A DNA stretch of 64,000 nt from Bacteroidales bacterium (GTDB taxonomy: Bacteria; Bacteroidota; Bacteroidia; Bacteroidales; TTA-H9): positions 1-64,000 of the forward strand of contig JAUSOY010000078.1 in assembly GCA_030656615.1 (NCBI GenBank), written 5' to 3'. Below, piece by piece: positions 45,711 through 54,189 of this stretch (within the stretch, counting starts at the first letter, position 1; each line of letters begins with the position of its first letter). The translations under genes and the position numbers were made by a program. A model generated the notes under the pieces. The model did not search any database, was not told the origin of the DNA, and saw nothing but the letters and a program-made list of their open reading frames with translations.

Positions 45711-47054
45711 ATGAAAAAACTACTCGGATTTCTGATCCTCGCAGGCGTACTTCTTGTCTCTTGTAGCAAGGAGGAGGCTCAGGTAAATCAAGGCAATTTT
45801 GATGATAAAGTTGTCGTAAATAATAACGCCGGAGATTTAAGTTCTATGTTCACCGTTGTTGATCAACCAATCGTTTTAAACACGAGCGGTTTAAAGGCAA
45901 CCAACAATCCTCCTATGCTCACCCTTAAAGGACGTTTTGATAGTCCTGTCGTTAATGGAGCAATCCTAAGTTCTTCGCACGTGTACTACAGTGCAAGTGA
46001 TCCAAACTACGTTTATGCAACTTTCCACGCTAGGGGTGAAGATTACGCCGGTGCTGTTGTTGTGTTTGATGTAAGCGGTCTTGGTGTTCCAACTCCAATT
46101 TCTATGATGACATTCACCAAAACTGATTTCAACGCTTTAACGATTGGAAGCATTGCTGGTCAAGACTATATTTTCCTTGCTGGTTCTAATAAAGCTTGGG
46201 GTGCCATTGTAATTAAAACCAAACTCATTGATGGTTACATCTCTCAGAATTTTGATGACATTACTTATACTAAATTAAACGAAGGTACTCTTAATCCTTA
46301 TGCTGCAACTAACGTAGCTTCAGCAAACAGCGTGTCTTTTGTTACTAGAACTGGTTTACCTCATTATGACGTATTCGTTGCAGCTGGCTTCACTAATGGT
46401 GCTGTTTACCGTTATGATGCAGCAACAATGATTCTGAGAGAAGCTCAGACAGTTATGCCTGGTGCCAAATTTACAACTGTAATTCCTGTTGATCCTCCAA
46501 AACTTCTTGCTCTTCAGTCAGGTGGAACGGCTAATGGTAAAGTTTATTGTTATGATTTCGATGATACTACCTGGACACTTCCTATGGTTCCAACTGCTAC
46601 ATGGCCTATGAATCTTGGATTTTCGATCAATCACCAATATGCCGCTGGTGCGTACGATGATGCAGGTAAAAATACTTTATTCCTCCGTGGAGACACAATG
46701 TATGTTGCTGCTGGTAAAAGTGGAATGAAAGCTTATGATGTAACCACTAAAGCATTGCTATATCAAGCACCATTTGATATGCTATCCCATGGTAATACCA
46801 ATGGTGTTAGTGCCGATACTGACTATGTTTACATGGCCAATGGCGAAGATGGACTTTATCTTGGAAAAGTTGAAACTTATGGTCCTTTGACAAGCGTACT
46901 GAGTATCGTTGGCTATTGGGACAACAGTAATGTAAATGGTCCCGCAGGTCAAATTGCTAGTGCCAATATGGTTACTTCAACTGGTACATACATTTTTGTT
47001 GCCAAAGGTGTAGAAGCTGGATTTGGTGGATTAGCAATTCTTGCCAAACCATAA
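45711..47054 (+). CDS. Beta-propeller-like lipoprotein (LVIVD-repeat type) 1
   Basis: 447 residues from the ATG at 45711 (an in-frame TTG 9 bases earlier is unlikely). It has a lipoprotein signal with lipobox LLVSC; the mature protein begins CSKEEAQ. The rest is beta-rich with repeated SxVxxxxVYYS, VVVFDVSG and DYVYMANGEDGL blades, as in LVIVD-type propellers of Bacteroidota. Many codons end in T or C in the style of highly expressed genes. It is paralogous to the protein at 47681-48919, sharing TFTKTD and IFLAGSN motifs. Function unknown; surface or periplasmic. Confidence 0.75.
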   Translation: MKKLLGFLILAGVLLVSCSKEEAQVNQGNFDDKVVVNNNAGDLSSMFTVVDQPIVLNTSGLKATNNPPMLTLKGRFDSPVVNGAILSSSHVYYSASDPNYVYATFHARGEDYAGAVVVFDVSGLGVPTPISMMTFTKTDFNALTIGSIAGQDYIFLAGSNKAWGAIVIKTKLIDGYISQNFDDITYTKLNEGTLNPYAATNVASANSVSFVTRTGLPHYDVFVAAGFTNGAVYRYDAATMILREAQTVMPGAKFTTVIPVDPPKLLALQSGGTANGKVYCYDFDDTTWTLPMVPTATWPMNLGFSINHQYAAGAYDDAGKNTLFLRGDTMYVAAGKSGMKAYDVTTKALLYQAPFDMLSHGNTNGVSADTDYVYMANGEDGLYLGKVETYGPLTSVLSIVGYWDNSNVNGPAGQIASANMVTSTGTYIFVAKGVEAGFGGLAILAKP

Positions 47055-47076
47055 TACCTAAGCTTTCTTACGATTT

Positions 47077-47106
47077 AAACCCGAACCCATTGTTCGGGTT
47101 TTTTTG
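47077..47106 (+). terminator. Terminator of lipoprotein gene 1
   Basis: AAACCCGAAC, loop CCATT, GTTCGGGTTT then a T-run (47099-47105), 22 bases after the stop. Confidence 0.9.
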
Positions 47107-47107
47107 T

Positions 47108-47512
47108 GCCTGGCTGCCCCCTACCCCTTCCCCTAATCCTGCCCCCATCCCTAACCCTTCCCCCACACGGGGGAAGGGAATAACCGTTATCCCCCTTGGA
47201 AAAAGGGGGGCAGGGGGGATTTGTCTTTATTTGCCTTATCAACTAAACGCTTTTTAAATTCGTCCGAGTAGTTGTTTACTTCTTTCATTTTAATCCTGTT
47301 TTAAGTTGACATTTATTATTGATTTTTGTCAACCTATTTCAGGACAAGTTCCTGCCCCCTTCCCTAACCCTTCCCCTGCCGATAGCTATCGGCAGGGGAA
47401 GGGAATAAATTTTGGTTACGGTCACACCCTTCCCCCAATTGGGGGAAGGGCCGGGGATGGGGGCTAAATCACCTTAGCCGATTGTCGTACGAAGGGCCGG
47501 GGATGGGGGACA
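47108..47512. repeat. GC-rich palindromic repeat cluster
   Basis: Several related units lie between the two lipoprotein genes. CCCTTCCCCC/GGGGGAAGGG arms occur at 47155-47178. A C-run/G-run hairpin spans about 47190-47220. A perfect 36-base palindrome (18-base arms around CCGATAGCTATCGG) is at 47368-47403. A perfect 24-base palindrome centred on AATT is at 47427-47450. A 19-base direct repeat GAAGGGCCGGGGATGGGGG stands at 47445-47463 and 47491-47509. The high GC content contrasts with the AT-rich surroundings. These look like dispersed intergenic palindromes; other copies are outside the window. Confidence 0.75.
47187..47288 (-). pseudogene. Possible transposase N-terminal remnant (IS3 OrfA-like)
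   Basis: A 33-codon minus-strand frame starts MKEVNNYSDEFKKRLVDKAN, like the opening of IS3-type OrfA helix-turn-helix proteins, then runs into KSPLPPFFQGG translated from the GC-rich repeat and stops. A GTTGACA/TGTCAAC inverted repeat (47304-47332) lies just upstream. The repeat may have cut an IS gene. Only 20 informative residues are left, so the assignment is weak. Confidence 0.3.
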
Positions 47513-47680
47513 GAAAAAAACCACTATAATTTCAGAATGGGGAAGCATTACATAGGCTGGAATACATATTTTCATATTGATTATTTATAAGTAACTAATT
47601 ACAAGCTTATTATGGTTTTGGTATAATCTTTGGCTAATGGTATGTAGAACATAGAATACTATCCAAATAATTATAATACC

Positions 47681-48919
47681 ATGAAAAAACTATTAGCTTT
47701 ATTTTTTGTCGCCAGTATATTCTTCGTCTCTTGTACCAAAGAGGAAGTTATACCGGAGCCAACCGTAAACCCCAACGATGAAGTTTATCAGGTTAACAAC
47801 AACGACCTGGAACTAAGTCAACGCTTGACTTTTATTAACGAACCCCTAAAATTAGACGGAATTCTCAAGTCGGGCAATCCTACTTTTACCCTGTTGGCCG
47901 AAGCTGCAAGCCCAACGGTTAATGGTGTAAAATTAAGTGCTTCCTTCGTTCTTAAAAGAGGCAATAACATTTACGTTTCATACCATGAAAGAGGAAATGG
48001 ATATGGCGGTGCTATCGTTGTTTACAACGTTTCCAATATCACCAACCCCACCATTATTTCTCAAATGACTTTTACAAAAACGGATATTAATGCTGTCGAT
48101 ATCAATCAGGAAGGTACTTTTATTTATCTGGCCGGTTCAAATCGCTCAAAAGGCGCTGTAGTTCTTAAAACCAGCCTTTTGAATACCGGAGCACTTTCTC
48201 AAAACTTCGGCAACATGAGCATTACCAAAGTTGGCGAAGCCTATTCAGCCAATGGTGTTATCCAGGGTGGTAACTGGGTGTATGTTTCAGCAGGCAACTC
48301 TGTTGGTGGTTTGTATATGTACAACAAAAATACCATGGCTTTCGAAGACGCTGATTATTACACAGGCGCAAAATATTCGACAGCAAACGGTCGGGCAAAC
48401 GGAAAGAATCACCTTTCATTTGAGGCTGGCCCCACTTCATCCTACTTACACGTTTACGTTATTGGTACCGATGATACGCAAGTTGAGCGTGTTTTCAGTG
48501 TTGGACCTACTACCCATCAGAATGTAGAACCAGAATTTGTAAATTTTGGTAAGAATGCCATGTTCATTAAACCAAACTCAGATATATGTTATATTGCCCG
48601 TGGAATGTACGGAATGAAAGCCTTTAAAATTACAAATGGTGCAATGGTTTACAAATCACCCGAAGGAATGATTACCAATGGAAATACCAATGGCGTAGGT
48701 GCTGATAATGATTTTGTATATATGGCGAATGGTGCACAGGGCTTGTTTATTGCGGCTCCTCCGGTAAATGGAAGCACACTAAATATTGTAGGTGTTTGGG
48801 ACGACCCCAATTACCCCGGTAGCGCCAATATGGTTTATTCGGATAACACACACATTTTTGTAGCCAAAGGACAGGAAGGTGGACTTAAAATTCTTTTGAA
48901 AACACTTTACCTTCCATAA
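47681..48919 (+). CDS. Beta-propeller-like lipoprotein (LVIVD-repeat type) 2
   Basis: 412 residues with lipobox FFVSC; the mature protein begins CTKEEVIPEP. Paralogue of the lipoprotein at 45711-47054: same order of motifs VVVYNVS, MTFTKTDINAV, YLAGSNRSKGAVVLKT, ARGMYGMKAF, NGNTNGVGAD and DFVYMANG. It presumably arose by tandem duplication, with the repeat cluster in between. Function unknown; outer-membrane or surface location inferred from the lipid anchor. Confidence 0.75.
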   Translation: MKKLLALFFVASIFFVSCTKEEVIPEPTVNPNDEVYQVNNNDLELSQRLTFINEPLKLDGILKSGNPTFTLLAEAASPTVNGVKLSASFVLKRGNNIYVSYHERGNGYGGAIVVYNVSNITNPTIISQMTFTKTDINAVDINQEGTFIYLAGSNRSKGAVVLKTSLLNTGALSQNFGNMSITKVGEAYSANGVIQGGNWVYVSAGNSVGGLYMYNKNTMAFEDADYYTGAKYSTANGRANGKNHLSFEAGPTSSYLHVYVIGTDDTQVERVFSVGPTTHQNVEPEFVNFGKNAMFIKPNSDICYIARGMYGMKAFKITNGAMVYKSPEGMITNGNTNGVGADNDFVYMANGAQGLFIAAPPVNGSTLNIVGVWDDPNYPGSANMVYSDNTHIFVAKGQEGGLKILLKTLYLP

Positions 48920-48974
48920 AGACAATGCGTTTTTAGAGATAAAAACGTTTTAAACCCTTGTTAAGCATGAAGCG

Positions 48975-49006
48975 GGCCGGTGAGAAATCATCGGCCTTTT
49001 CATTTT
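48975..49006 (+). terminator. Terminator of lipoprotein gene 2
   Basis: GGCCGGTG, loop AGAAAT, CATCGGCC then TTTTCATTTTT; eight base pairs including one G-T. Confidence 0.8.
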
Positions 49007-49091
49007 TAGGTCAATCGATTTCGTTAACGATTGCAACAAACAAAAAATTTAAAACGTACAGACCTCACTCCTATCCTGAAGTTTACCAGAA

Positions 49092-49715
49092 TCAATAAAG
49101 CAATTCTAATACGGTAAGATCAGCATCCGGGCATTTTTCGTGAAACATATCAAACACAAGCTCTTCATCAAGCAATCGAACATCTGCTATCACCAGGCAC
49201 TGCATTTCAAAAGTTGTATCAACAATTTTAACTTCCTTATCTTTTATAATCTTCATAACCGCATTCATCTGTTCATACGGATACGTTATTCGGAATCTTC
49301 GAAATATTGTCCGGATTTCTGGAGAACCCGCCTCAATCGCTTCTGAAGAGGCCGTTTTATAAGCATTAATAAGTCCGGGGACACCCAGTTTTGTTCCTCC
49401 AAAATACCTGACTACAATAATTAATGTATTCGTTAGCTGTTTTGACAATATTTGGCCATGAATCGGGCGAGCTGCCGAACCCGAAGGTTCTCCGTCATCA
49501 TTTAAGCGATATCGTACTCTATCCTGATCTAAAACCCAGGCATAACAATGATGTCTGGCATCATAATACTCATTTTTTATCCGATCAAGAACCGCTTTTA
49601 TCTCTTCCTCATTAAAAACCGGATTAGCAATCGCAATGAATTTACTGCCTCTGTCCTTAAATATACCTGTAGATTGGCCGGATAAGGTGATGTATTGATC
49701 AGATTCGATGGTCAT
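49092..49715 (-). CDS. IMPACT/YigZ-family protein
   Basis: About 207 residues from the ATG at 49715 (MTIESDQYITL); a -7 box lies inside the longer reading, so the 12-residue extension is rejected. The family core is clear: DARHHCYAWVLDQDRVRYRLNDDGEPSGSA split over the N-terminal domain, then VVRYFGGTKLGVPGLINAY. A C-terminal EF-G-V-like domain (about 135-207) completes it. YigZ/IMPACT proteins are linked to translation control in eukaryotes; the bacterial role is unclear. Monocistronic. Confidence 0.92.
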   Translation of the reverse strand: MTIESDQYITLSGQSTGIFKDRGSKFIAIANPVFNEEEIKAVLDRIKNEYYDARHHCYAWVLDQDRVRYRLNDDGEPSGSAARPIHGQILSKQLTNTLIIVVRYFGGTKLGVPGLINAYKTASSEAIEAGSPEIRTIFRRFRITYPYEQMNAVMKIIKDKEVKIVDTTFEMQCLVIADVRLLDEELVFDMFHEKCPDADLTVLELLY

Positions 49716-49719
49716 TCGA

Positions 49720-49727
49720 CAAAAATA
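49720..49727 (-). promoter_or_regulatory. -7 box next to the IMPACT-family start
   Basis: TATTTTTG on the minus strand ends 4 bases before the ATG at 49715. Transcription would begin at or next to the A of ATG, which suggests a leaderless message. Confidence 0.5.
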
Positions 49728-49751
49728 CAGAAAGCCCCCGAAAAACAGCAT

Positions 49752-50047
49752 ATAGATGATTGGAATTGATAATTACACTTTCTCAATTTTTCTCTCGTGT
49801 TATGATGGAATTACTTCCACAAATTTTTAAGAAATCAACAAAGAAACTGACTCTATGGACGAGAAATTTTTGTTTTTTAGACTTTTTTAAGCTGTATTTT
49901 AACAAATATAAATTAAAATCAAAAGAAATCATGAACATTGTATTCATTAAAATACTGATAATCAATTATTTAAAATTATAAAATTGTATTTTTTGAAAAA
50001 GTTAATAAGTTTCTTAAGAAATGTTAAAAAAAATATAGAAATCATAA
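49752..50047. other. AT-rich intergenic region
   Basis: Very AT-rich stretch between divergent genes; short frames on both strands are low-complexity and overlap each other. No gene or RNA recognised. Confidence 0.4.
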
Positions 50048-50077
50048 TTGGTACATTCAAAAAGGGTTGTATCTTTG
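50048..50077 (+). promoter_or_regulatory. Strong consensus promoter of the small lipoprotein gene
   Basis: TTG (50048-50050), 19 bases, TATCTTTG (50070-50077). It matches TTG-N19-TAnnTTTG exactly, 26 bases before the ATG at 50104, with an A-rich leader. Confidence 0.85.
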
Positions 50078-50103
50078 CGTCGTAATTAAAACTAAAAACC
50101 ATC

Positions 50104-50349
50104 ATGAAAAAGATCAATTTTTTCCTTATCGGTGCTGCTCTCGTTGCTTTCGTAGCTTGCGGTCCTAGCGCAAAAGAACTCGCTGAAAAAGCTCGTCAGG
50201 ATTCTATCCGTATTGCTGATTCAATCACTATGGTTGAGCAAGAACAAGCTATTGCTGATAGCATTGCTACCGCTGCTTTAGAGCAGGCTCGCCTCGATTC
50301 AATTGCTACTGCTGAAGCAGAAGCTGCCGCTAAAAAAGGTAAAAAATAA
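50104..50349 (+). CDS. Small coiled-coil lipoprotein, probably abundant
   Basis: 81 residues. Signal peptide with lipobox (VAFVACG, Cys20), then one continuous predicted helix with a heptad-like repeated DSIxxA element (ARQDSIRIADSI, IADSIATAALEQARLDSIATA) and a basic end KKGKK. Codon choice is strikingly uniform (GCT, CGT, GTT) compared with neighbours. Together with the perfect promoter and its own terminator this points to high expression. The layout recalls Braun's lipoprotein (lipid anchor, coiled coil, C-terminal lysine), but no homology is visible. Confidence 0.85.
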   Translation: MKKINFFLIGAALVAFVACGPSAKELAEKARQDSIRIADSITMVEQEQAIADSIATAALEQARLDSIATAEAEAAAKKGKK

Positions 50350-50373
50350 GAAATTACCAGACGTCTTTATTAA

Positions 50374-50399
50374 GGAGTGGCTTTGCCACTCCTTTTTTT
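50374..50399 (+). terminator. Terminator of the small lipoprotein gene
   Basis: GGAGTGGC, loop TTT, GCCACTCC then seven T. It lies 24 bases after the stop and 18 bases before the uvrB start. Confidence 0.93.
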
Positions 50400-50416
50400 A
50401 TTATAATTTTATCGGT

Positions 50417-52447
50417 ATGAATTTTAAACTCATTTCCGATTTTAGTCCTACCGGTGATCAGCCGGAAGCAATTCGACAGCTCACCGAAAGTATACAACGT
50501 GGAGAACATGCTCAGGTATTACTTGGTGTAACGGGTTCAGGAAAAACGTTTACGGTGGCCAATGTATTGGAAAAGCTGAACCGTCCAACGCTTATTCTCA
50601 GTCACAACAAAACACTCGCAGCACAGTTATACGGAGAGTTTAAGCAATTTTTCCCGGAGAATTCTGTTGAATTTTTCGTGTCGTATTATGATTATTATCA
50701 GCCTGAAGCTTACATTCCTACCACAAATACATATATTGAGAAGGATTTAAGCATCAATGAAGAGATCGAAAAGCTACGATTGAGCACGACTTCTGCATTG
50801 CTTTCCGGAAGAAGAGATATTATTGTTGTTTCATCGGTATCATGTATTTATGGTATCGGAAATCCGGACGATTTTTCTCAAAATATTATCCGCATGAATA
50901 TCGGAGACAAAATCCACAGAAACCGTTTTCTATTGGATATGGTTGCTGCATTGTACTCGAGAACGGAGGCAGAGTTTAAACGAGGAAATTTTCGTGTAAA
51001 AGGTGATACCGTTGATGTTTTTCCAGCCTATGCGGATTTTGCTTATCGTATTGTTTTTTGGGGTGATGAAGTGGAGGATCTTGAGGTTATCGATCCAATT
51101 TCCGGGCATAGAACGGAAACATTGACAAATATGACCATTTTCCCTGCCAATATTTTCGTAACTTCTCAGGACAGTATGAAAAATGCGGTCAAAGACATTC
51201 AGGACGATTTATTTAAACAAATCGAATATTTTAAACAAACGGGTAAACATCTTGAAGCCAAACGATTAGAAGACAGAGTAAATTACGATTTGGAGATGAT
51301 GAAAGAGCTGGGGTATTGTCCGGGAATTGAAAATTATTCGCGATACTTCGACGGCAGGAACCCTGGAAGCAGACCCTTTTGCCTTATCGACTATTTTCCT
51401 GACGATTTTCTCTTCGTCGTTGACGAAAGTCATGTCACCGTTCCACAAGTTCGTGGCATGTACGGAGGCGATCGAAGCAGAAAACTGAATTTGGTTGATT
51501 ATGGATTTCGCTTGCCCTCGGCTCTTGATAATCGTCCACTGAAATTTGATGAATTTGAAGGAATGATTAATCAGGTTATATATGTTAGTGCAACTCCTGC
51601 TGAGTATGAATTACAGCAAAGCGAAGGGATTGTCGTAGAACAAGTTATACGCCCGACAGGTTTACTTGATCCTCAAATAGAGGTCAGGCCAAGTTTAAAT
51701 CAGATAGATGATTTACTGGCAGAAATTGAATTAACGGTTAAGCGAAAAGAAAGGGTATTGGTAACCACGCTTACAAAGCGCATGGCAGAAGAATTGACGA
51801 AATATTTTGCCCGCATTGGCATAAAATGCCGGTATATTCATTCGGATATTGAAACGCTTGAAAGAGTTGAAATAATGCGTGATTTACGAATGGGTGTGTT
51901 TGATGTATTGGTAGGCGTAAATTTACTTCGTGAAGGACTTGATTTACCGGAGGTTTCGCTGGTAGCCATCCTTGATGCTGATAAAGAAGGTTTTTTACGT
52001 TCAGAACGCTCACTAACTCAAACGGCAGGCAGAGCTGCACGCAACATCAATTCTAAAGTAATTATGTATGCTGATAAAATAACCAACAGTATGCAGAAAA
52101 CAATGGACGAAACACTTCGCCGGCGGGATAAGCAAATGGAATACAATATAAAGAACGGAATAACTCCCACGCAAATCATTAAAAATACTCAATCTATTTT
52201 AGGTCAGACTGCCGTGGCCGATTCAAAAAAATATTCCAATAAAGCATATTACGATAAGGAAGAAATAAACATAGCAGCCGATCCATTGGTTGCCTATATG
52301 AATCCGGATCAAATAAAAGAAATGATTGATTCTTCCAAAAAAAACATGGAAAATGCTGTAAAGGAACTTGATTTCATTGCAGCAGCACGATTTCGTGATG
52401 AAATATCACAGTATAAAACACTTCTCGAATCCAGGTTAAATCATTAA
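50417..52447 (+). CDS. uvrB: Excinuclease ABC subunit UvrB
   Basis: 676 residues from the ATG at 50417 (MNFKLISDFSPTGDQPEAI); in-frame starts further upstream fall in the lipoprotein terminator. Walker A GVTGSGKTF, the beta-hairpin region VSYYDYYQPEAYIP, helicase motifs (LREGLDLPEVSLVAILDADK) and the C-terminal UVR coiled coil (AVKELDFIAAARFRDEI) are all present. UvrB verifies DNA damage together with UvrA and recruits UvrC. No other uvr gene is near, as is usual. Confidence 0.97.
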   Translation: MNFKLISDFSPTGDQPEAIRQLTESIQRGEHAQVLLGVTGSGKTFTVANVLEKLNRPTLILSHNKTLAAQLYGEFKQFFPENSVEFFVSYYDYYQPEAYIPTTNTYIEKDLSINEEIEKLRLSTTSALLSGRRDIIVVSSVSCIYGIGNPDDFSQNIIRMNIGDKIHRNRFLLDMVAALYSRTEAEFKRGNFRVKGDTVDVFPAYADFAYRIVFWGDEVEDLEVIDPISGHRTETLTNMTIFPANIFVTSQDSMKNAVKDIQDDLFKQIEYFKQTGKHLEAKRLEDRVNYDLEMMKELGYCPGIENYSRYFDGRNPGSRPFCLIDYFPDDFLFVVDESHVTVPQVRGMYGGDRSRKLNLVDYGFRLPSALDNRPLKFDEFEGMINQVIYVSATPAEYELQQSEGIVVEQVIRPTGLLDPQIEVRPSLNQIDDLLAEIELTVKRKERVLVTTLTKRMAEELTKYFARIGIKCRYIHSDIETLERVEIMRDLRMGVFDVLVGVNLLREGLDLPEVSLVAILDADKEGFLRSERSLTQTAGRAARNINSKVIMYADKITNSMQKTMDETLRRRDKQMEYNIKNGITPTQIIKNTQSILGQTAVADSKKYSNKAYYDKEEINIAADPLVAYMNPDQIKEMIDSSKKNMENAVKELDFIAAARFRDEISQYKTLLESRLNH

Positions 52448-52551
52448 TTTTCAATACAAATAATCAAAGAGCGAATTTATTTGTTTATAAGATTGTGAAT
52501 AAATATCCTTATTAAGAATTAATTTGTGGCAGTTAATTGCAGGCTCCATGC

Positions 52552-52559
52552 TATATTTG
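52552..52559 (+). promoter_or_regulatory. Probable -7 box of the exopolysaccharide operon
   Basis: TATATTTG matches TAnnTTTG, 34 bases before the ATG at 52594. It is the only such box I noticed ahead of the co-directional run to the window end. Confidence 0.5.
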
Positions 52560-52593
52560 TATGGGTCTAAATACTGTTGAAAACTATACTAAA

Positions 52594-52983
52594 ATGAAGA
52601 CGAAACGGATACTTGTTATTGATGATGAATTAAGCATCAGGCTTCTACTCGAAAACTATCTAAAAAAAACGTATGAGGTGGTCAGTCTGAATAATGGAGA
52701 AGAAGGACTTATCTGGCTACAAAAAAACATTCCCGAATTGATTATTTGCGATATTCAAATGCCATTAATGAATGGATATGACTTTATCAAAAACGTAAGA
52801 GCATCTGGTTTCTTAAAGCACACACCGATAATCATGTTATCAGGAGAAGAAAGTAGTGACAGCCGTGTAAAGTGCTATAAGCTTGGAGCTCAGGATTTTC
52901 TTTTAAAACCTTTCAACATACAGGAATTGGATCAAGTAATTTTAAAAAATATTAATCCCATCCATTACGCGATAGAATGGTAA
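52594..52983 (+). CDS. Stand-alone response regulator of the exopolysaccharide locus
   Basis: 129 residues from the ATG at 52594. All receiver residues are present: VIDDE, Asp53 in ICDIQMPLMNGYDF, Ser in MLSGEE and Lys-Pro in LLKPF. There is no output domain. It is the first gene of the run, 11 bases before a sugar transferase that carries a degenerate receiver of its own, which suggests the two proteins interact. Its cognate kinase is not in the neighbourhood. Confidence 0.92.
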   Translation: MKTKRILVIDDELSIRLLLENYLKKTYEVVSLNNGEEGLIWLQKNIPELIICDIQMPLMNGYDFIKNVRASGFLKHTPIIMLSGEESSDSRVKCYKLGAQDFLLKPFNIQELDQVILKNINPIHYAIEW

Positions 52984-52994
52984 ACCAAATCACA

Positions 52995-54188
52995 ATGAGT
53001 GAAATAGGAATAATTCATTTCTTATATATTGGTGAAAATCAAGTGGTTGTCGACATGCTCGCCTCTAAACCTGATTTGGTTTCTTTTCATCATGTTGAGA
53101 ATGCATTAGAAGCTGTTCAGTATATAAAATCTAATTCTAAAGTCAGGGCCATCCTATGTGAAGCCTGGTTACTTGGAGTAACAGGAATTAGTTTTTTTGA
53201 ATTTCTTAAAACAACACCAATTGCAGGTTCTCGCCAAATCCCTTTTTTCCTTCTTAATAAAGATTTTGATCAAAAACTATATAAAGAAGCCGTGTTGGCC
53301 GGTGTTGATGATTATTTCACACAACCATATAACCTTGATAATATTATTCTTCGCACAAATTTTTCGAATAAGTACTATCAACTATTTGTAAATCAGGATT
53401 TGGAAGGCAGGAAACCGGAAGAATTTAATATTGATTCCAAAAAGCGAATTTTCGACATTGTTGTTGCTGGTGGTATACTACTGTTCGCATCACCCTTTTT
53501 GGCAATTATTTGTTTTGCCATTTGGGCCGAATCAGGATTTAAAGGAAAAGTATATTATACTTCCAAGCGTTTCGGGAGATATCGGATTTTTGATTTTTAT
53601 AAGTTAAGAAGTATGTACCTCGATGCTGACAAAAGGTTAAAAGAAGTCAGACATCTTAACCAATATGCTTCTGCTGAAGTTGAAATGAACGATGATAATA
53701 TGGTTTGCCCTTTTTGCAGTAAACTGATTGAAGGCCAATATTGTTCTAATTTATTATACGACGGTGGGCAGCAGGTTTGTGAATATATTTTTCTTACAAC
53801 CAGAAAGAAAAAAGGTCAGGCTGCATTTCTGAAAATTAAAAATGACCCACGCGTAACCGTTGTTGGAAAATTCATTCGAAATACCAGTATTGATGAATTA
53901 CCACAATTAATTAATGTTTTAAAAGGAGATATGTCGATTGTTGGTAATCGTCCCCTACCCCTCTACGAAGCCTATTTACTTACATCCGATCAATACAGTG
54001 CCCGGTTTGGAGCACCAGCTGGTATAACGGGTTTATGGCAGGTTGAACTCAGAGGTAAAGGAGGCGTTATGAGTGAGGAAGAACGTAAAAGTCTGGACAA
54101 TATATATGCTGAAAATCATTCATTCTGGGGTGATATTAAACTGATTTTGAGAACTATACCTGCACTATTTCAAAAAGAAAACGTATAA
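52995..54188 (+). CDS. Pseudo-receiver fused to initiating sugar transferase
   Basis: 398 residues from the ATG at 52995. Residues 1-125 keep a receiver-like fold but lack its chemistry: YIGEN replaces the acidic pair, Glu56 stands at the phospho-acceptor site (LCEAWLLGVTG), and Gln110-Pro replaces Lys-Pro. A membrane helix (about 154-177) and a bacterial sugar transferase domain follow (RFGRYRIFDFYKLRSM, SIDELPQLINVLKGDMSIVG, GITGLWQVELRG). Inside it, a roughly 45-residue insert bears Cys238, Cys241, Cys250 and Cys262 (VCPFCSK), possibly a zinc site. The domain transfers a sugar phosphate to undecaprenyl phosphate to start polysaccharide assembly. Confidence 0.9.
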   Translation: MSEIGIIHFLYIGENQVVVDMLASKPDLVSFHHVENALEAVQYIKSNSKVRAILCEAWLLGVTGISFFEFLKTTPIAGSRQIPFFLLNKDFDQKLYKEAVLAGVDDYFTQPYNLDNIILRTNFSNKYYQLFVNQDLEGRKPEEFNIDSKKRIFDIVVAGGILLFASPFLAIICFAIWAESGFKGKVYYTSKRFGRYRIFDFYKLRSMYLDADKRLKEVRHLNQYASAEVEMNDDNMVCPFCSKLIEGQYCSNLLYDGGQQVCEYIFLTTRKKKGQAAFLKIKNDPRVTVVGKFIRNTSIDELPQLINVLKGDMSIVGNRPLPLYEAYLLTSDQYSARFGAPAGITGLWQVELRGKGGVMSEEERKSLDNIYAENHSFWGDIKLILRTIPALFQKENV

Positions 54189-54189
54189 T

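Noticed and set aside
47108-47512. CRISPR array
   Set aside because: Units are palindromes of different lengths without regular spacing or unique spacers.
49760-49981. Overlapping frames on both strands
   Set aside because: Very AT-rich, low-complexity peptides, no promoter; intergenic.
50303-50416. Extended start of uvrB
   Set aside because: Would overlap the small lipoprotein gene and its terminator; UvrB starts at MNFKLISDF.
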